Shown: in pieces, positions 42,485-51,691 of the stretch | Layout of the letters: every line of letters starts with the position of its first letter | How positions within the stretch are numbered: the stretch's first letter is position 1 | Assembly: GCF_000014045.1 (NCBI RefSeq) | Contig: NC_008209.1 | Location: forward strand, 2,255,001 to 2,319,000 | DNA length: 64,000 nucleotides | Direction of reading: 5' to 3' | From: Roseobacter denitrificans OCh 114 | GTDB taxonomy: Bacteria > Pseudomonadota > Alphaproteobacteria > Rhodobacterales > Rhodobacteraceae | Program-made: the position numbers and the translations under genes | Notes under the pieces: generated by a model | Seen by the model: the letters and a program-made list of their open reading frames with translations, nothing else | What the model was told of the DNA's origin: nothing | Databases searched by the model: none

Positions 42485-43311
42485 TGCCGCGCCCCCAGAC
42501 GGTTCGCAAGCCAGCTTGACCCCAGAACCACCGAGATCGCGATAACCAGCAGGATTGAAGATATCGTGGCCCCAAGTGCTTCATTGCGCAGGTAGAGAAA
42601 CGAGCGCGCGGTGAGCATGGACAGGGTTTGCTGCCTTTCCCCCACGATGAGCGAAGGGATCACATACATCGAAACGGCGAGGCTGAAGGTGAAGGCGGAT
42701 CCTGCGACCACGCCGGGCAGGCTGAGCGGCAGGGTGACGTTCATGAAGCGAAAGACCGGCGTTGCCCCCAACGATGCCGCAGCCTCCGGCAGGCGGCTGT
42801 CCATCTGGCGCAGCACCGCGTAGATCGGCAACACCATGAAGGGCAGGAATACGTTCGCAGCACCAATTACGAGGGCTGTTTCGGTGAAAAGCATACGGAT
42901 CGGTGCCTCCGTGATGCCCAGCGACATCAACGTGTCGTTCAGCACGCCGCGCGTGCGAAAAAGGATCGTCCATGCAAAGGCTTTGACGACAACGCCGACA
43001 GACATCGGCAGCACCATCGCGACCAGAAACACCGACAGCCAGAAGCCTTTCACCCGCGCCATGATGATCGCGGTGGGATAGGCGATGATCAGCGCCAGAC
43101 CCGTGGTCAGCAGGGCCACGCGCAGGGTGCGCCACAGCACGTTCAGATTATACTCATCACTGAAAAAGGTGACGTATTCCTCCACGGAAAACTGACCGTC
43201 GATCTGGAACGATTTGAGCAGCAACATGAAAAGCGGCAGCGCATAAATGATTGCCAGAAAGCTCAGGCCGGGCAGCGCGAGAAGCCCGATACGCTCGGCC
43301 CGGCCCCTCAT
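42481..43311 (-). CDS. ABC importer permease (PotB-like), importer 2
   Basis: A 276-residue permease starting MRGRAERIGLLALPG. The start at 43311 overlaps the ATPase stop (ATGA); the longer frame to 43407 lies inside the ATPase gene and is rejected. The first helix is at about residues 8-30, and the EAA loop near residue 165 reads EAAASLGATPVFRFMNVTLPL. It forms the heterodimeric channel with the PotC-like partner. Confidence 0.87.
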   Translation of the reverse strand: MRGRAERIGLLALPGLSFLAIIYALPLFMLLLKSFQIDGQFSVEEYVTFFSDEYNLNVLWRTLRVALLTTGLALIIAYPTAIIMARVKGFWLSVFLVAMVLPMSVGVVVKAFAWTILFRTRGVLNDTLMSLGITEAPIRMLFTETALVIGAANVFLPFMVLPIYAVLRQMDSRLPEAAASLGATPVFRFMNVTLPLSLPGVVAGSAFTFSLAVSMYVIPSLIVGERQQTLSMLTARSFLYLRNEALGATISSILLVIAISVVLGSSWLANRLGARQ

Positions 43312-44363
43312 GATGCCGCTTCGTAGACGAGTGTGTCCGCGGCGGCCCAGCCAAACGTGACGCTGTCCCCGGCGGACAGTCCGCAGCCCATGCCCGGCAG
43401 TTCGCACAGCAGCCGGTCGCCGTCATTGGCGCGCCCATGCAACTGGGTTTTCGAGCCCAGGACCATTGCATCCGCAAGCGTGACGGATACGCTGTTTTCC
43501 CCCGGCTCTGTTTTGATGAGTTCCGGGCGGACACCGACGGTTACCCGTTCTCCGGGGAGGCGTTTGCCGGGTGTCCTGATGGTGCCATAGGCAGTCCGGA
43601 CGATGGATTGATCCGCGTCCGTGTCGATGACCTCCCCGGTCAGCCGCGTGGAAAGCCCGACAAAATCCATCACGAACGCGCTTGCGGGCCGGGCGTATAG
43701 ATCGGCTGGTGAGGCGAATTGTTCGATCCGGCCTGCGTTCATAACGGCGATGCGATCGGACACGCCCATCGCCTCGTCCTGATCATGCGTCACGAAAATC
43801 GCGGTCATGTCGCGCTCCCGCAAAAGCGTTTTCAACTCGACCTGCATGGTTTCGCGCAACTTGCGGTCCAGAGCGGAAAATGGCTCGTCCAAGAGCAACA
43901 GCACCGGATCGACAATCAGCGCGCGCGCAACGGCGACGCGTTGCTGCTGCCCTCCCGAGAGGGCGGCAACAGGGCGGTCGGCAAATTCACTCATCCGCAC
44001 GAGGGCGAGCGCCTCGGTGATTTTCGGACCGCAATCGGCTTTTGCCGTTCCCCGTGCGCGCAGACCGAAGGCGACGTTCTCCGCAACCGTCAGATGTGGA
44101 AACAGCGCATAGCTTTGGAAGACGACGGAGATATTGCGCCGATGCGCAGGCACCGTGGTGATCGCGCGCCCGTCCAGCAGGACATCGCCCGTATCCGCAG
44201 GGGTCAACCCTGCGATGATGCGCAACAGCGTGGTCTTGCCACATCCCGAAGGTCCCAGCAGAGAAACCAGTTCCCCCCGTGCTACGGAAAAATGCATGTC
44301 CGACATGACCGTGGTGCCTTTGAACGCCTTGCCGACAGCAGTCACGTCCAGATATTTGCCCAT
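43308..44363 (-). CDS. ABC importer ATPase (PotA-like), importer 2
   Basis: A 351-residue ATPase with Walker A GPSGCGKTT, signature [15 protein letters not shown] and Walker B LLLLDEPFSALD, plus a C-terminal TOBE region. I prefer the start at 44363 (MGKYLDVTAVGKAFK), which has GGAG about 9 nt upstream, over 44393, which has no ribosome-binding sequence. It energises importer 2. Confidence 0.87.
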   Translation of the reverse strand: MGKYLDVTAVGKAFKGTTVMSDMHFSVARGELVSLLGPSGCGKTTLLRIIAGLTPADTGDVLLDGRAITTVPAHRRNISVVFQSYALFPHLTVAENVAFGLRARGTAKADCGPKITEALALVRMSEFADRPVAALSGGQQQRVAVARALIVDPVLLLLDEPFSALDRKLRETMQVELKTLLRERDMTAIFVTHDQDEAMGVSDRIAVMNAGRIEQFASPADLYARPASAFVMDFVGLSTRLTGEVIDTDADQSIVRTAYGTIRTPGKRLPGERVTVGVRPELIKTEPGENSVSVTLADAMVLGSKTQLHGRANDGDRLLCELPGMGCGLSAGDSVTFGWAAADTLVYEAAS

Positions 44364-44397
44364 TCGCAGGCTCCGCGGCACTTGGGGTGGCATGGGT

Positions 44398-45453
44398 TCA
44401 GAGCGCCATCAACTTGTCGAAACGCTCAATCCAGTCGCGCCGGTTTGCCGCAACAAACGACCAGTCGGGTGAATAGATCGGGACGCCGTCGGGGATGATG
44501 GCACCAGCGGTGACGGTGGTATTGGCGGGCACCGAGGTCGCAAAATCCGCAATCGCCGTTTGCATCTGGGGCCCGAGCATTTCGTTGACATAGGCCTCGG
44601 CCAGTTCGGGGTTCGGGCCCCCTTTGACGAGGCAGATGCCCGATGGCATGGCGAAAATACCTTCGGACGGGGCAGCCAGATCAACAGGCACCCCGGTCGC
44701 CTTGCGCGGCAGCGTGTAGGACGAGAAATTACCGGCCAGCATGGTAATCTCGCCCTGCTCCAGCAGGTTGAAGGCCTGACTCATCGTCGTGTAGACCGAG
44801 AGCAGATTGGGTTTCAGTTCCTCCAGTTTGGCGAATGCGGCGTCGATTTCATATTGCGCCTCGGAAAAGGGTTTGCCCGACCCCAGCATGGCTGACACGA
44901 AAAGGGTCCACATGCCTTCGGTGTTCTGCAGCGATGGGATGATCAACTGCCCCTTGGCTTCGTCGGTCCACAATTGCGCCCAGGATTGCACCCCATCGGG
45001 CTGGAACTCGGTGTTATAGGCGACCCCCGCCCAAGGCTGGACATAGTTGCACCACATGCCATCCATATGCACCGCATCCGGGCGCAGATCGGTCATGTTG
45101 GGCACCGGCTCTGCGGTGATCGGGGTCAGCAGATCCGCCTCGACCGCCTGTATCATCACGGGGTCGTCCATCTGAACCACCGAAAGATAGGGCGCATCCT
45201 TGTTGGACGACATCTTTTCTAGGTTCACCGAGGATTTGGTACCCTCAAACAAGATATCCGCGCCGATGGCACCCTTCATGTGCGGCACGACAATCTGTTC
45301 CATCCACGCTGTGTGGGACCCCGCGCAGCCAATGACCAGTTCGCTGCTTTGAGCACGCAGAATGGCGGGTGCGGCCAAAGTACCAAGCGCTGCATAGCCC
45401 GATGCCTTGAGCACAGATCGGCGCGTCATCGCGGTAAATTTCGGTTGTGTCAT
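44398..45453 (-). CDS. ABC importer substrate-binding protein, importer 2
   Basis: A 351-residue periplasmic protein. The leader contains a twin-arginine-like motif (MTRRSVLKASGYAAL) and cleavage near ILRAQSS. The mature chain starts ELVIGCAGSHTAW, typical of the extracellular solute-binding family 1 (iron/polyamine-like) used by Pot-type systems. It heads the importer 2/hydantoinase operon, and a perfect palindrome ends 32 bp upstream of its start. The cargo is inferred to be a cyclic amide or ureide. Confidence 0.86.
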   Translation of the reverse strand: MTQPKFTAMTRRSVLKASGYAALGTLAAPAILRAQSSELVIGCAGSHTAWMEQIVVPHMKGAIGADILFEGTKSSVNLEKMSSNKDAPYLSVVQMDDPVMIQAVEADLLTPITAEPVPNMTDLRPDAVHMDGMWCNYVQPWAGVAYNTEFQPDGVQSWAQLWTDEAKGQLIIPSLQNTEGMWTLFVSAMLGSGKPFSEAQYEIDAAFAKLEELKPNLLSVYTTMSQAFNLLEQGEITMLAGNFSSYTLPRKATGVPVDLAAPSEGIFAMPSGICLVKGGPNPELAEAYVNEMLGPQMQTAIADFATSVPANTTVTAGAIIPDGVPIYSPDWSFVAANRRDWIERFDKLMAL

Positions 45454-45484
45454 ATCAATCCCCAGTTGTTATCATTTGGAGCAT

Positions 45485-45500
45485 AAATGGCATGCCATTT
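45485..45500. promoter_or_regulatory. Perfect palindrome AAATGGCATGCCATTT upstream of importer 2 operon
   Basis: A 16-bp perfect inverted repeat, 32 bp upstream of the binding-protein start and about 100 bp from the 3' end of the GntR/FCD gene. The core ATGGCATGCCAT has the TGGnATnCCA layout common to FCD-type GntR operators. The same sequence recurs at 58635-58652. Confidence 0.8.
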
Positions 45501-45597
45501 GGATTGACGTCATGAAAATAGCGGCAATCCCGACGGTCTAATTCGCAATTGATGTAAATTTAGGCAGAATTTGGGGCTGCTGCCGGGAATGTGCCGT

Positions 45598-46263
45598 TCA
45601 GATGTCTGCCTCTGCCAGCAACACGGCCGCGACCGTTTCCCCGGTGTGGCGCAGATGCCTTTCCCAAACCTGCGCAGCCTTGTCGGCGCTTTCATGGCGG
45701 AATGCCTGCATCAGGTCTTCGTGTTCTGCGACGGCCTGTTCCAGACGTGCCTCGTTCAGGATCGCAAGATAGCGCCCGCGCCGGGCACGGATCATCAGGC
45801 GGTTGTGCGTCGTGATCAGGACGGGGTTGGCGCAGGACTGGATGATGAAGTCATGGATCAGCGTGTTGTGATCGAAGTAGTCATTTGTGCGGCCCGCGTG
45901 ATGATATTCCAGCATCTGTCCGTGCAGATCTTCGAGGCGCTGAAGGGTGGATGGTGTCATGCCTTCGCAAACCCGTCTGGCGGCTAGGCTTTCCAGCACC
46001 GAGATCACATCAAAAAGAACCACAGCATCTTCAGGCTTGTAGTCCGACACGATTGCCCCGCGGTGAAGTGTGATCTCGATCAGCCCGTCCGCTTCCAGCA
46101 ATTTGAGCGCTTCCCGGATCGGTGTGCGCGAGACGTCGAGTTCTGCCGACAACTGTCGCTCGACGATCCGGTCGCGGGCGGTCAGTTCCCCCTTGACGAT
46201 CCGGTCACGCAGAACTGCCGCCACGTGTTCTGCAACGGCTGTTGCGTTCTTTTGATCGGGCAT
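45598..46263 (-). CDS. GntR family regulator, FadR/FCD subfamily
   Basis: A 221-residue regulator. The winged HTH is at about residues 8-72 (VERQLSAELDVSRTPIREALKLLEADGLIEI in two helices). An FCD domain with the metal-binding-type residues D, H, H follows (NDYFDHNTLIHDFIIQSC and later TTHNRL). FCD regulators respond to carboxylic acids or small metabolites. It lies directly upstream of the importer 2 operon in the same direction and is the best candidate to bind the palindromes at 45485 and 58635. The start at 46263 has TTGAGA upstream. Confidence 0.88.
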   Translation of the reverse strand: MPDQKNATAVAEHVAAVLRDRIVKGELTARDRIVERQLSAELDVSRTPIREALKLLEADGLIEITLHRGAIVSDYKPEDAVVLFDVISVLESLAARRVCEGMTPSTLQRLEDLHGQMLEYHHAGRTNDYFDHNTLIHDFIIQSCANPVLITTHNRLMIRARRGRYLAILNEARLEQAVAEHEDLMQAFRHESADKAAQVWERHLRHTGETVAAVLLAEADI

Positions 46264-46742
46264 TGGGTTTCTCAACACTTGTTTTCGCAGCCGCAATGGC
46301 ACCAGTACATGCGGGAGGCATCCCGCTGCGTCAATCCCCTATGAATTCTGATCGCGCGCGCGTTACGTGGGTGCGTCAAGCTGGCGATCAAAACAGCCAG
46401 AAGGCTGCAATCCGCATCAATCCTAAGCTACCTGAGCCAATGTGGTGATGGTCATGGCGCAACACTTAGGCGTAGAAGTGGGTTTTTACGCTCAAAACTG
46501 ATGCCTTCGGGACCATGGGTCAGCATCTCGGGGCAGGTCTGCTGCCGGGCCTGCCACAGTGCGTAAGTGCAAAATCATTGGAACGAGGCGTGTTCGGCGC
46601 ATCGGATAGAAATTGAGGTATCCTTGTGCGTTCGGGCGCACTGGTCCGGGTGATTCACGATGGCTCATGCCGGTTCCGGCCGCCCTAACACGCCCAATCG
46701 TGGCATGGTTCCGACGTTCAGATCCTGCCGGTTTGCTGCGGA
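46264..46742. other. Intergenic region of about 480 bp
   Basis: No supported gene. It contains the promoter of the GntR/FCD gene and the 3' end of the importer 3 operon. A 6-bp-stem inverted repeat (GCGGGA / TCCCGC, 46311-46326) lies about 50 bp upstream of the GntR start; it could be a terminator remnant or a regulatory site. The short frames seen on either strand lack ribosome-binding sites and family resemblance. Confidence 0.5.
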
Positions 46743-47561
46743 TCATTCGTTTACCTTGTCCAGCCCGATGCTCATCGACACGGCGACAAGCGCGAGGATT
46801 GCCAGCAGGATCTGAACGCCGGACACCGCTGCCACGAGGGGGGTGGAGGTGTATTGGACGAGGGCCAGCAACTCCACGGGCAAGGGTCTGTCCCGGAAGC
46901 CATGGGTGAAAATTGCGACCGACAGGTTGTCAAAGCCCTCGACGAAGGTGAACACAGCCCCCGCCAATATCGCCGGCAGCAACAGCGGGAATGTGATAGT
47001 GCGCAGGCTCTGAAAGGATGACGCACCGAGGTTCGTCGCGGCTTCCTCCAGCGCGGGGTCAAGCCGGACAAGACGGCTTTGCACCGTGCGCACCATGACG
47101 GCCATGATGAACACGGCGATCGAGACCGCCTGCAGCCAGATCGAGGGGGAGACGCCCACAAGCGCTCCGGCAAAGAGCACGGCCACCCCGAGAACGATGC
47201 CGGGCACCATATGCGGCACCAGCACGAAGACGGAAAGCGCCGTGGTGCCGCGAAACTTGCCACGTACACAGGCGAGGGCAGTGGGCACACCCAGCACGAT
47301 GCACAGTGCCGTGACCATCAGACCCACCTTGAGGCTGGTCCACATGGCGCCGACCAGTTCGGTCTGCTCAAAAACCTCTGCGTACCAGCGCAGGGTGAAG
47401 CCTTCCGGCGGAAAGCTCACGAACGCGCGGGTGTCAAAAGAAATGATGACAACAATGATCGACGGCGCGATCAGCAGGATCAGCGAAAACACCGCGATGA
47501 AAAGGACCAAACCGATGCCCAGAATATCCCCGAGCGAAGAGGTGCGCAGCGCTTTGATCAT
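46743..47561 (-). CDS. ABC importer permease (PotC-like), importer 3
   Basis: A 272-residue membrane protein with six helices. The EAA loop is EEAATNLGASSFQSLRTITFPL near residue 165. The start at 47561 overlaps the previous permease stop (ATGA); the longer frame to 47675 runs inside that gene. Last gene of the importer 3 operon. Confidence 0.87.
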   Translation of the reverse strand: MIKALRTSSLGDILGIGLVLFIAVFSLILLIAPSIIVVIISFDTRAFVSFPPEGFTLRWYAEVFEQTELVGAMWTSLKVGLMVTALCIVLGVPTALACVRGKFRGTTALSVFVLVPHMVPGIVLGVAVLFAGALVGVSPSIWLQAVSIAVFIMAVMVRTVQSRLVRLDPALEEAATNLGASSFQSLRTITFPLLLPAILAGAVFTFVEGFDNLSVAIFTHGFRDRPLPVELLALVQYTSTPLVAAVSGVQILLAILALVAVSMSIGLDKVNE

Positions 47562-48490
47562 GCATCCCGTCCTTTCGTCCAGCGGGTAAAGATATTCGTC
47601 AGCATCGCGATGATCACGAGGACGATCAGGCAGGTGGCCATGAGGATCAGCGAACTGACGGATCCTTTGCTCCATTCCAGTGAAAAGACGACCTGTTCGT
47701 AGATCATGGTGGCCGCGTTCAGATAATTGCCGCCGCCCAATAGCTGAGGTACGACAAACGTCGTATAGCTGAGCGTAAAGACGAGGGCCGCGCCCGTGCC
47801 GATGCCCGGTGCGCTGAGCGGCAGGATCACCGTGCGTAGGGTCCCGAGCCGGGATGCGCCCAGATTGGCCGAAGCCTCCATCAGCCCACCTTCATGGCGG
47901 CTCATCACCGCGATCAGCGGAAGGATCATCACGGGCAGGTGGATCTGTACCATGCCGATCAGGACGGCCCAATGCGTGTTCATGATGCGCAAGGGCTGGT
48001 CGATCAGCCCAAGGCTCATCAGGGTTGAATTCACCACACCGCGCCCGCCAAGGATCACCAGCCACGCATAGGTGCGCACGATCCCGCTGGTCAGCAGGGG
48101 CGCGATGGTCAGGATGAGGATCAGCCGCCGCGTCCACTTGCCGCCAATCAGAAACAGGTAGGCAACCGGATAGCCGAACAGCAGGCAAAGCAGAGTGGTG
48201 TTGATCGCCAGCACCAGTGAACGCTGAAAGGTGATCCAGTAGAGCGGGTCGCTCAGCGCATTGCTCAGATGGGAAAACGACAGGGTTTGCGACACGATCG
48301 CGCCGCGGGCCACCTCAATATCCGAAAATCCGAGGGACAGCAGGATTATGAATGGGACAACGGCAACGACAATCAGAACGATGATCGCGGGCACGGCGGG
48401 CCAGATGCCCCGACCGGATACCAGTTTGTCGAGAATGACTTCGCCCAGTCGCGCGTTCGGTGGGGGCTGGAAGGCTGTTGCGTCCGACAT
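47558..48490 (-). CDS. ABC importer permease (PotB-like), importer 3
   Basis: A 310-residue permease beginning MSDATAFQPPPNARLGEV; the ATG at 48490 shares a base with the ATPase stop (TGATG). A longer N-terminal tail than usual (about 30 residues) precedes the first helix. The EAA loop near residue 200 reads EASANLGASRLGTLRTVILPL. Partner of the PotC-like protein. Confidence 0.87.
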   Translation of the reverse strand: MSDATAFQPPPNARLGEVILDKLVSGRGIWPAVPAIIVLIVVAVVPFIILLSLGFSDIEVARGAIVSQTLSFSHLSNALSDPLYWITFQRSLVLAINTTLLCLLFGYPVAYLFLIGGKWTRRLILILTIAPLLTSGIVRTYAWLVILGGRGVVNSTLMSLGLIDQPLRIMNTHWAVLIGMVQIHLPVMILPLIAVMSRHEGGLMEASANLGASRLGTLRTVILPLSAPGIGTGAALVFTLSYTTFVVPQLLGGGNYLNAATMIYEQVVFSLEWSKGSVSSLILMATCLIVLVIIAMLTNIFTRWTKGRDA

Positions 48491-49569
48491 CAGACCGGAT
48501 ACACCGCGCAATAGGACGGATCGATCACCGATAGGCTTACGACCTCTCCGGCTTGCCACGGGCGCGTGCGTTCCTGGCGCATGGCAGCGACCTGTATCGT
48601 GGTCCCATCCGGTATTTCGACGTGATATTCAACCAAGGCACCGACGGTCCTGTGAAAGGAAACCTGTCCGCGCCACGGGCCTTTGTCCCCGGCGGCCAGT
48701 CGCAGGTTGTGCGGCCGCGTCATGACTTGCACCGGCCCGGAAATATCTGTGTCCGTGATCTGCCCGTCCGGCAAAGCCACCTGACCGCCCGAGGCCTGCG
48801 CCTGCCAGAAATTCGATGTGCCGATAAAGTCCGCGACATAGGCGGTTGCCGGGTGATCAAACACCGTATCGGGCGCGGCGACCTGTTCAATCCGGCCCGC
48901 ACGCATGACGGCGATACGGTCGGACATGGTCAGCGCTTCTTCCTGATCGTGGGTCACGAAGATTGCCGTGAGCCCCAGCCGTTTGATCAACTGGCGCAGT
49001 TCCACTTGCATGGCGCCGCGCAATTTCGCGTCAAGCGCGCTGAAGGGTTCATCAAGCAGCAGGACACGCGGCTGCAGGATCAGGACCCGCGCAACGGCCA
49101 CACGCTGCTGTTGGCCGCCAGAAAGCTGTGCGGGGTAGCGATCGGCAAAATCCGCCAGCGACACGGTTTCCAGCGCCTCGCGCACGCGTGCGTCGATCTC
49201 GCTTTGGGGCACACCTCGCATGCGCAGACCGTACCCCACGTTGCGCGCTACGGTCAGATGCGGGAAAAGCGCGTAGCTTTGGAAGACCACGCCGACAGGG
49301 CGGCGATTGACGGGCAGGTCACCGACGTCGTGGCCGTCGATCTCGATCTTGCCCTCCTCGGCGTCCCAGAACCCGGCGATGCACCGCAGCAGCGTGGTCT
49401 TGCCACAGCCCGACGCACCAAGCAGCGTGACGATCTCGCCTTCGGCAATATTCAAGGAACAGTCTTTCAGGACAGTGACCGTTCCAAAACGTTTGGAAAC
49501 CGCCCCGATGCGCAGCACCGGGGCGGCTGGTTCCGATCCGTCGGTCAGATCGGCCTTCTCCTGCCTCAT
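48490..49569 (-). CDS. ABC importer ATPase (PotA-like), importer 3
   Basis: A 359-residue ATPase: Walker A GASGCGKTT near residue 54, signature [15 protein letters not shown] near residue 147, Walker B VLLLDEPFSALD, and a TOBE-like C-terminus. The ATG overlaps the binding-protein stop by 4 bp. Confidence 0.88.
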   Translation of the reverse strand: MRQEKADLTDGSEPAAPVLRIGAVSKRFGTVTVLKDCSLNIAEGEIVTLLGASGCGKTTLLRCIAGFWDAEEGKIEIDGHDVGDLPVNRRPVGVVFQSYALFPHLTVARNVGYGLRMRGVPQSEIDARVREALETVSLADFADRYPAQLSGGQQQRVAVARVLILQPRVLLLDEPFSALDAKLRGAMQVELRQLIKRLGLTAIFVTHDQEEALTMSDRIAVMRAGRIEQVAAPDTVFDHPATAYVADFIGTSNFWQAQASGGQVALPDGQITDTDISGPVQVMTRPHNLRLAAGDKGPWRGQVSFHRTVGALVEYHVEIPDGTTIQVAAMRQERTRPWQAGEVVSLSVIDPSYCAVYPV

Positions 49570-50615
49570 GTCGCGGCGAACATTCGATCAAAGGACTCAA
49601 CGGTCTGGCGGCGCAAGGGCGCGAAATCAGGCCATTCTAGAGAGGTGGTCGTTGCCAGTTCTTCGGGTGTCGAAGGAACATAGGGCGCGGCCTCTGCAGG
49701 TACCTCGATGCCTTCCACGACCGTTCCGAAATAGATCGGCGCGCTGCCTGCCATCGACTGGATTTCCGGCGTCAGCAGAATGTCGGTGAATTCGTGCACA
49801 AGGTCTGCGGTGCCGTCCTGCGTATTGACAAACTGCACGATATTCGTGGGCAACATCAGCGGTCCTGGCCCCGTGATCTTGGTGTAGCCGATGGGCAACC
49901 CGGAGTTTGCGGCAAGTGCGGAATTGACGTGCCACAGGGGGGCCAGATCCACTTCGCCACGCTCGATCATCTGCTGCAGCAGCGGCGGTGAGCGGCCCAC
50001 CAGCGGATCAAGTTCCATCCATTTGTTCAGCGCAAAGTCCATGTCGGACTGCGGCATCCCAAAGGCTTCGCTGGTTGCGGCAAGGACCCCAAGGCCAAGG
50101 TTGGATTGCGGGCGACACATGCCAATGCGCCCGGTGTAGTCGCCGCTCCAGAGTTCTTCCCATGTGGTGGGCGGCGTGGTGATCTTGGTCTTGTCGTAGG
50201 CGATGCCGATCCCTTCAAACCAGATCGGCTGGCCGACGTCATAGCCATAGGACGGGAATTTCGGATCCACATTGGCCGTGTTCGGGATTTTTGAAAAGTC
50301 CAGTGGTACCAGGACATCTTCGGCCAGCGCGTTGATGATCGCGGGGGACCCCATGACGCCGAGGTCATAGGGAGAATTGCCCCGTGCCGCTTTGATCTGA
50401 GCGAGCGCTTCGGACGACAGGCCGCCGATGATGCGCAAAGAAACACCGGGGTTGCGGCGGGCAAGTTCTTCGCCGGCGGCAATCAGGGGCGCATCCGAAT
50501 CGTTACCATAGCCTGTCATTACCAATTCGCGGGTGGCAGCACGCAGGATTACCGGGCTGGCCAAGGCGGTTGCGGCTGTTAGCCCGCCAACAACGCTTCT
50601 TCTGGTTAGTTTCAT
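49566..50615 (-). CDS. ABC importer substrate-binding protein, importer 3
   Basis: A 349-residue periplasmic binding protein with a twin-arginine-like leader (MKLTRRSVVGGLTAATAL, cleavage near ILRAATR). The mature start ELVMTGYGNDSDAPLI resembles extracellular solute-binding family 1 proteins. The start at 50615 is fixed by the leader and a GGGAG about 8 nt upstream; the in-frame extension to 50783 is AT-rich non-coding sequence. The operon contains only transporter genes. The DeoR gene lies 160 bp upstream and probably regulates it. Confidence 0.86.
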   Translation of the reverse strand: MKLTRRSVVGGLTAATALASPVILRAATRELVMTGYGNDSDAPLIAAGEELARRNPGVSLRIIGGLSSEALAQIKAARGNSPYDLGVMGSPAIINALAEDVLVPLDFSKIPNTANVDPKFPSYGYDVGQPIWFEGIGIAYDKTKITTPPTTWEELWSGDYTGRIGMCRPQSNLGLGVLAATSEAFGMPQSDMDFALNKWMELDPLVGRSPPLLQQMIERGEVDLAPLWHVNSALAANSGLPIGYTKITGPGPLMLPTNIVQFVNTQDGTADLVHEFTDILLTPEIQSMAGSAPIYFGTVVEGIEVPAEAAPYVPSTPEELATTTSLEWPDFAPLRRQTVESFDRMFAAT

Positions 50616-50676
50616 GTCATGTCTCCCTGTCAGGATTGCTATGCCGGATTCCCGGTCGATGCAGTATACAACAAAA

Positions 50677-50697
50677 CCTTCGAATACTTTCGCAAGA
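50677..50697. promoter_or_regulatory. Candidate DeoR operator upstream of importer 3
   Basis: The strip contains CTTCGAATACTTTCGCAAGA, with TTCG repeated at 11-bp spacing, 62-82 bp upstream of the binding-protein start. TACTTTCG followed by AGA also occurs in the DeoR/SIS divergent promoter at 51581. Confidence 0.42.
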
Positions 50698-50775
50698 TAA
50701 AAAATAAAAAAGGCCGAAAATTTCTTTGCCGTTGATGACCTCGAAGCATCGCGCACAAAAAAGCGGCAGTTCATT

Positions 50776-51573
50776 TCAGGCAAGAATAACCTTCAGGCCC
50801 GATTTCTGCAGTTCGGACACATCGGTGGGGTTCGCCTTGCGATCGGTCACGAGTGTTGTGATATCCTGAATGGGGGCGATCCGCGCGCCGGCGACGTGCC
50901 CGATCTTGCCCCGATCGGCCAGCATGACGCAGCGCCGCGCGGCTGAAATCATGAAGCGTTTCACTTCTGCTTCTTCCAGGTTCGCGTTGGTAAAGCCGCG
51001 TTCTGCATCGATACCTGCGCAGCACAGGTAGGCGAAATCGGCGTTCAGGTGATCCAGCAGTAGCCCCGCAAAAGGCGGCACGAGGGAGCGGGAGTTTGGA
51101 TTTCGCCCCGATTTCTTAAGCTTACCCCCTGTTACGAAAACCGTCGCGCCGGGGTGTTTTTCAAGCGCAATCGCAATATCGAGGCTGGATGTAATGACCA
51201 CGACGTCCTCGATGTCCTTGGGCAGGGCCATCGCCATGGCAAGTGTGGTGGTTCCTGCATCGAGGATAATGGTTTCACCGCTGCGTACCATGCCAGCGGC
51301 GACAGCACCGATGCGCTCTTTCTCTGAGGTAAAGCTATGCGTCGGTACATCCACCGGGCGCTCGAAACGGGCGGCCTGCATGGCCATTGCGCCCCCCCGG
51401 ACCCGTCGCAGGAGCAAGCGTTTGTCCAGCGCATCAAGGTCCGAGCGAATGGTGACTGTGGAAACGCCGAGCGCATCCGAGAGTTGGCCGACGTCTGCGA
51501 TGCTTTGTTTGTTGACGATCTCCAGGATGCGCTGGTGTCTGTGCGTCAAAGGAGCATTATGCAGATTATCCAT
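50776..51573 (-). CDS. DeoR family transcriptional regulator
   Basis: A 265-residue DeoR-type repressor. The HTH at about residues 10-60 includes TVTIRSDLDALDKRLLLRRVRGGAM, the family signature. A DeoRC sensor domain (about 80-250) follows with the phosphosugar-binding DAGTTTLAMA segment near residue 103. These proteins usually sense phosphorylated sugars. It is divergent from the SIS-PfkB operon and upstream of importer 3, so it may control both. A phosphosugar made by the SIS and PfkB enzymes is a reasonable inducer. Confidence 0.88.
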   Translation of the reverse strand: MDNLHNAPLTHRHQRILEIVNKQSIADVGQLSDALGVSTVTIRSDLDALDKRLLLRRVRGGAMAMQAARFERPVDVPTHSFTSEKERIGAVAAGMVRSGETIILDAGTTTLAMAMALPKDIEDVVVITSSLDIAIALEKHPGATVFVTGGKLKKSGRNPNSRSLVPPFAGLLLDHLNADFAYLCCAGIDAERGFTNANLEEAEVKRFMISAARRCVMLADRGKIGHVAGARIAPIQDITTLVTDRKANPTDVSELQKSGLKVILA

Positions 51574-51580
51574 TCAGATT

Positions 51581-51609
51581 TACTTTCGAAGACTTGCATT
51601 TCATTTCAA
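51581..51609. promoter_or_regulatory. Candidate DeoR operator in the DeoR/SIS divergent promoter
   Basis: TACTTTCGAAGACTTGC followed by two TTTCA units lies just upstream of the DeoR start and 83-111 bp upstream of the SIS gene. The TACTTTCG-N-AGA element is shared with the site at 50677. Confidence 0.42.
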
Positions 51610-51691
51610 TATGGCAAATATCAAAAAGGCGCGTCGAGTGCCACATTTTTTCGATGCGCTCCTATGCTGGCGGTCAATCACGGAGAGCCCA

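Noticed and set aside
46492..46746. Minus-strand frame starting at the importer 3 permease stop
   Set aside because: No ribosome-binding site, no domain, atypical composition. Left as intergenic.
51194..51691. Long N-terminal extension of the SIS protein
   Set aside because: It is antisense to the DeoR gene; the ATG at 51692 has a good ribosome-binding site and matches the family start.
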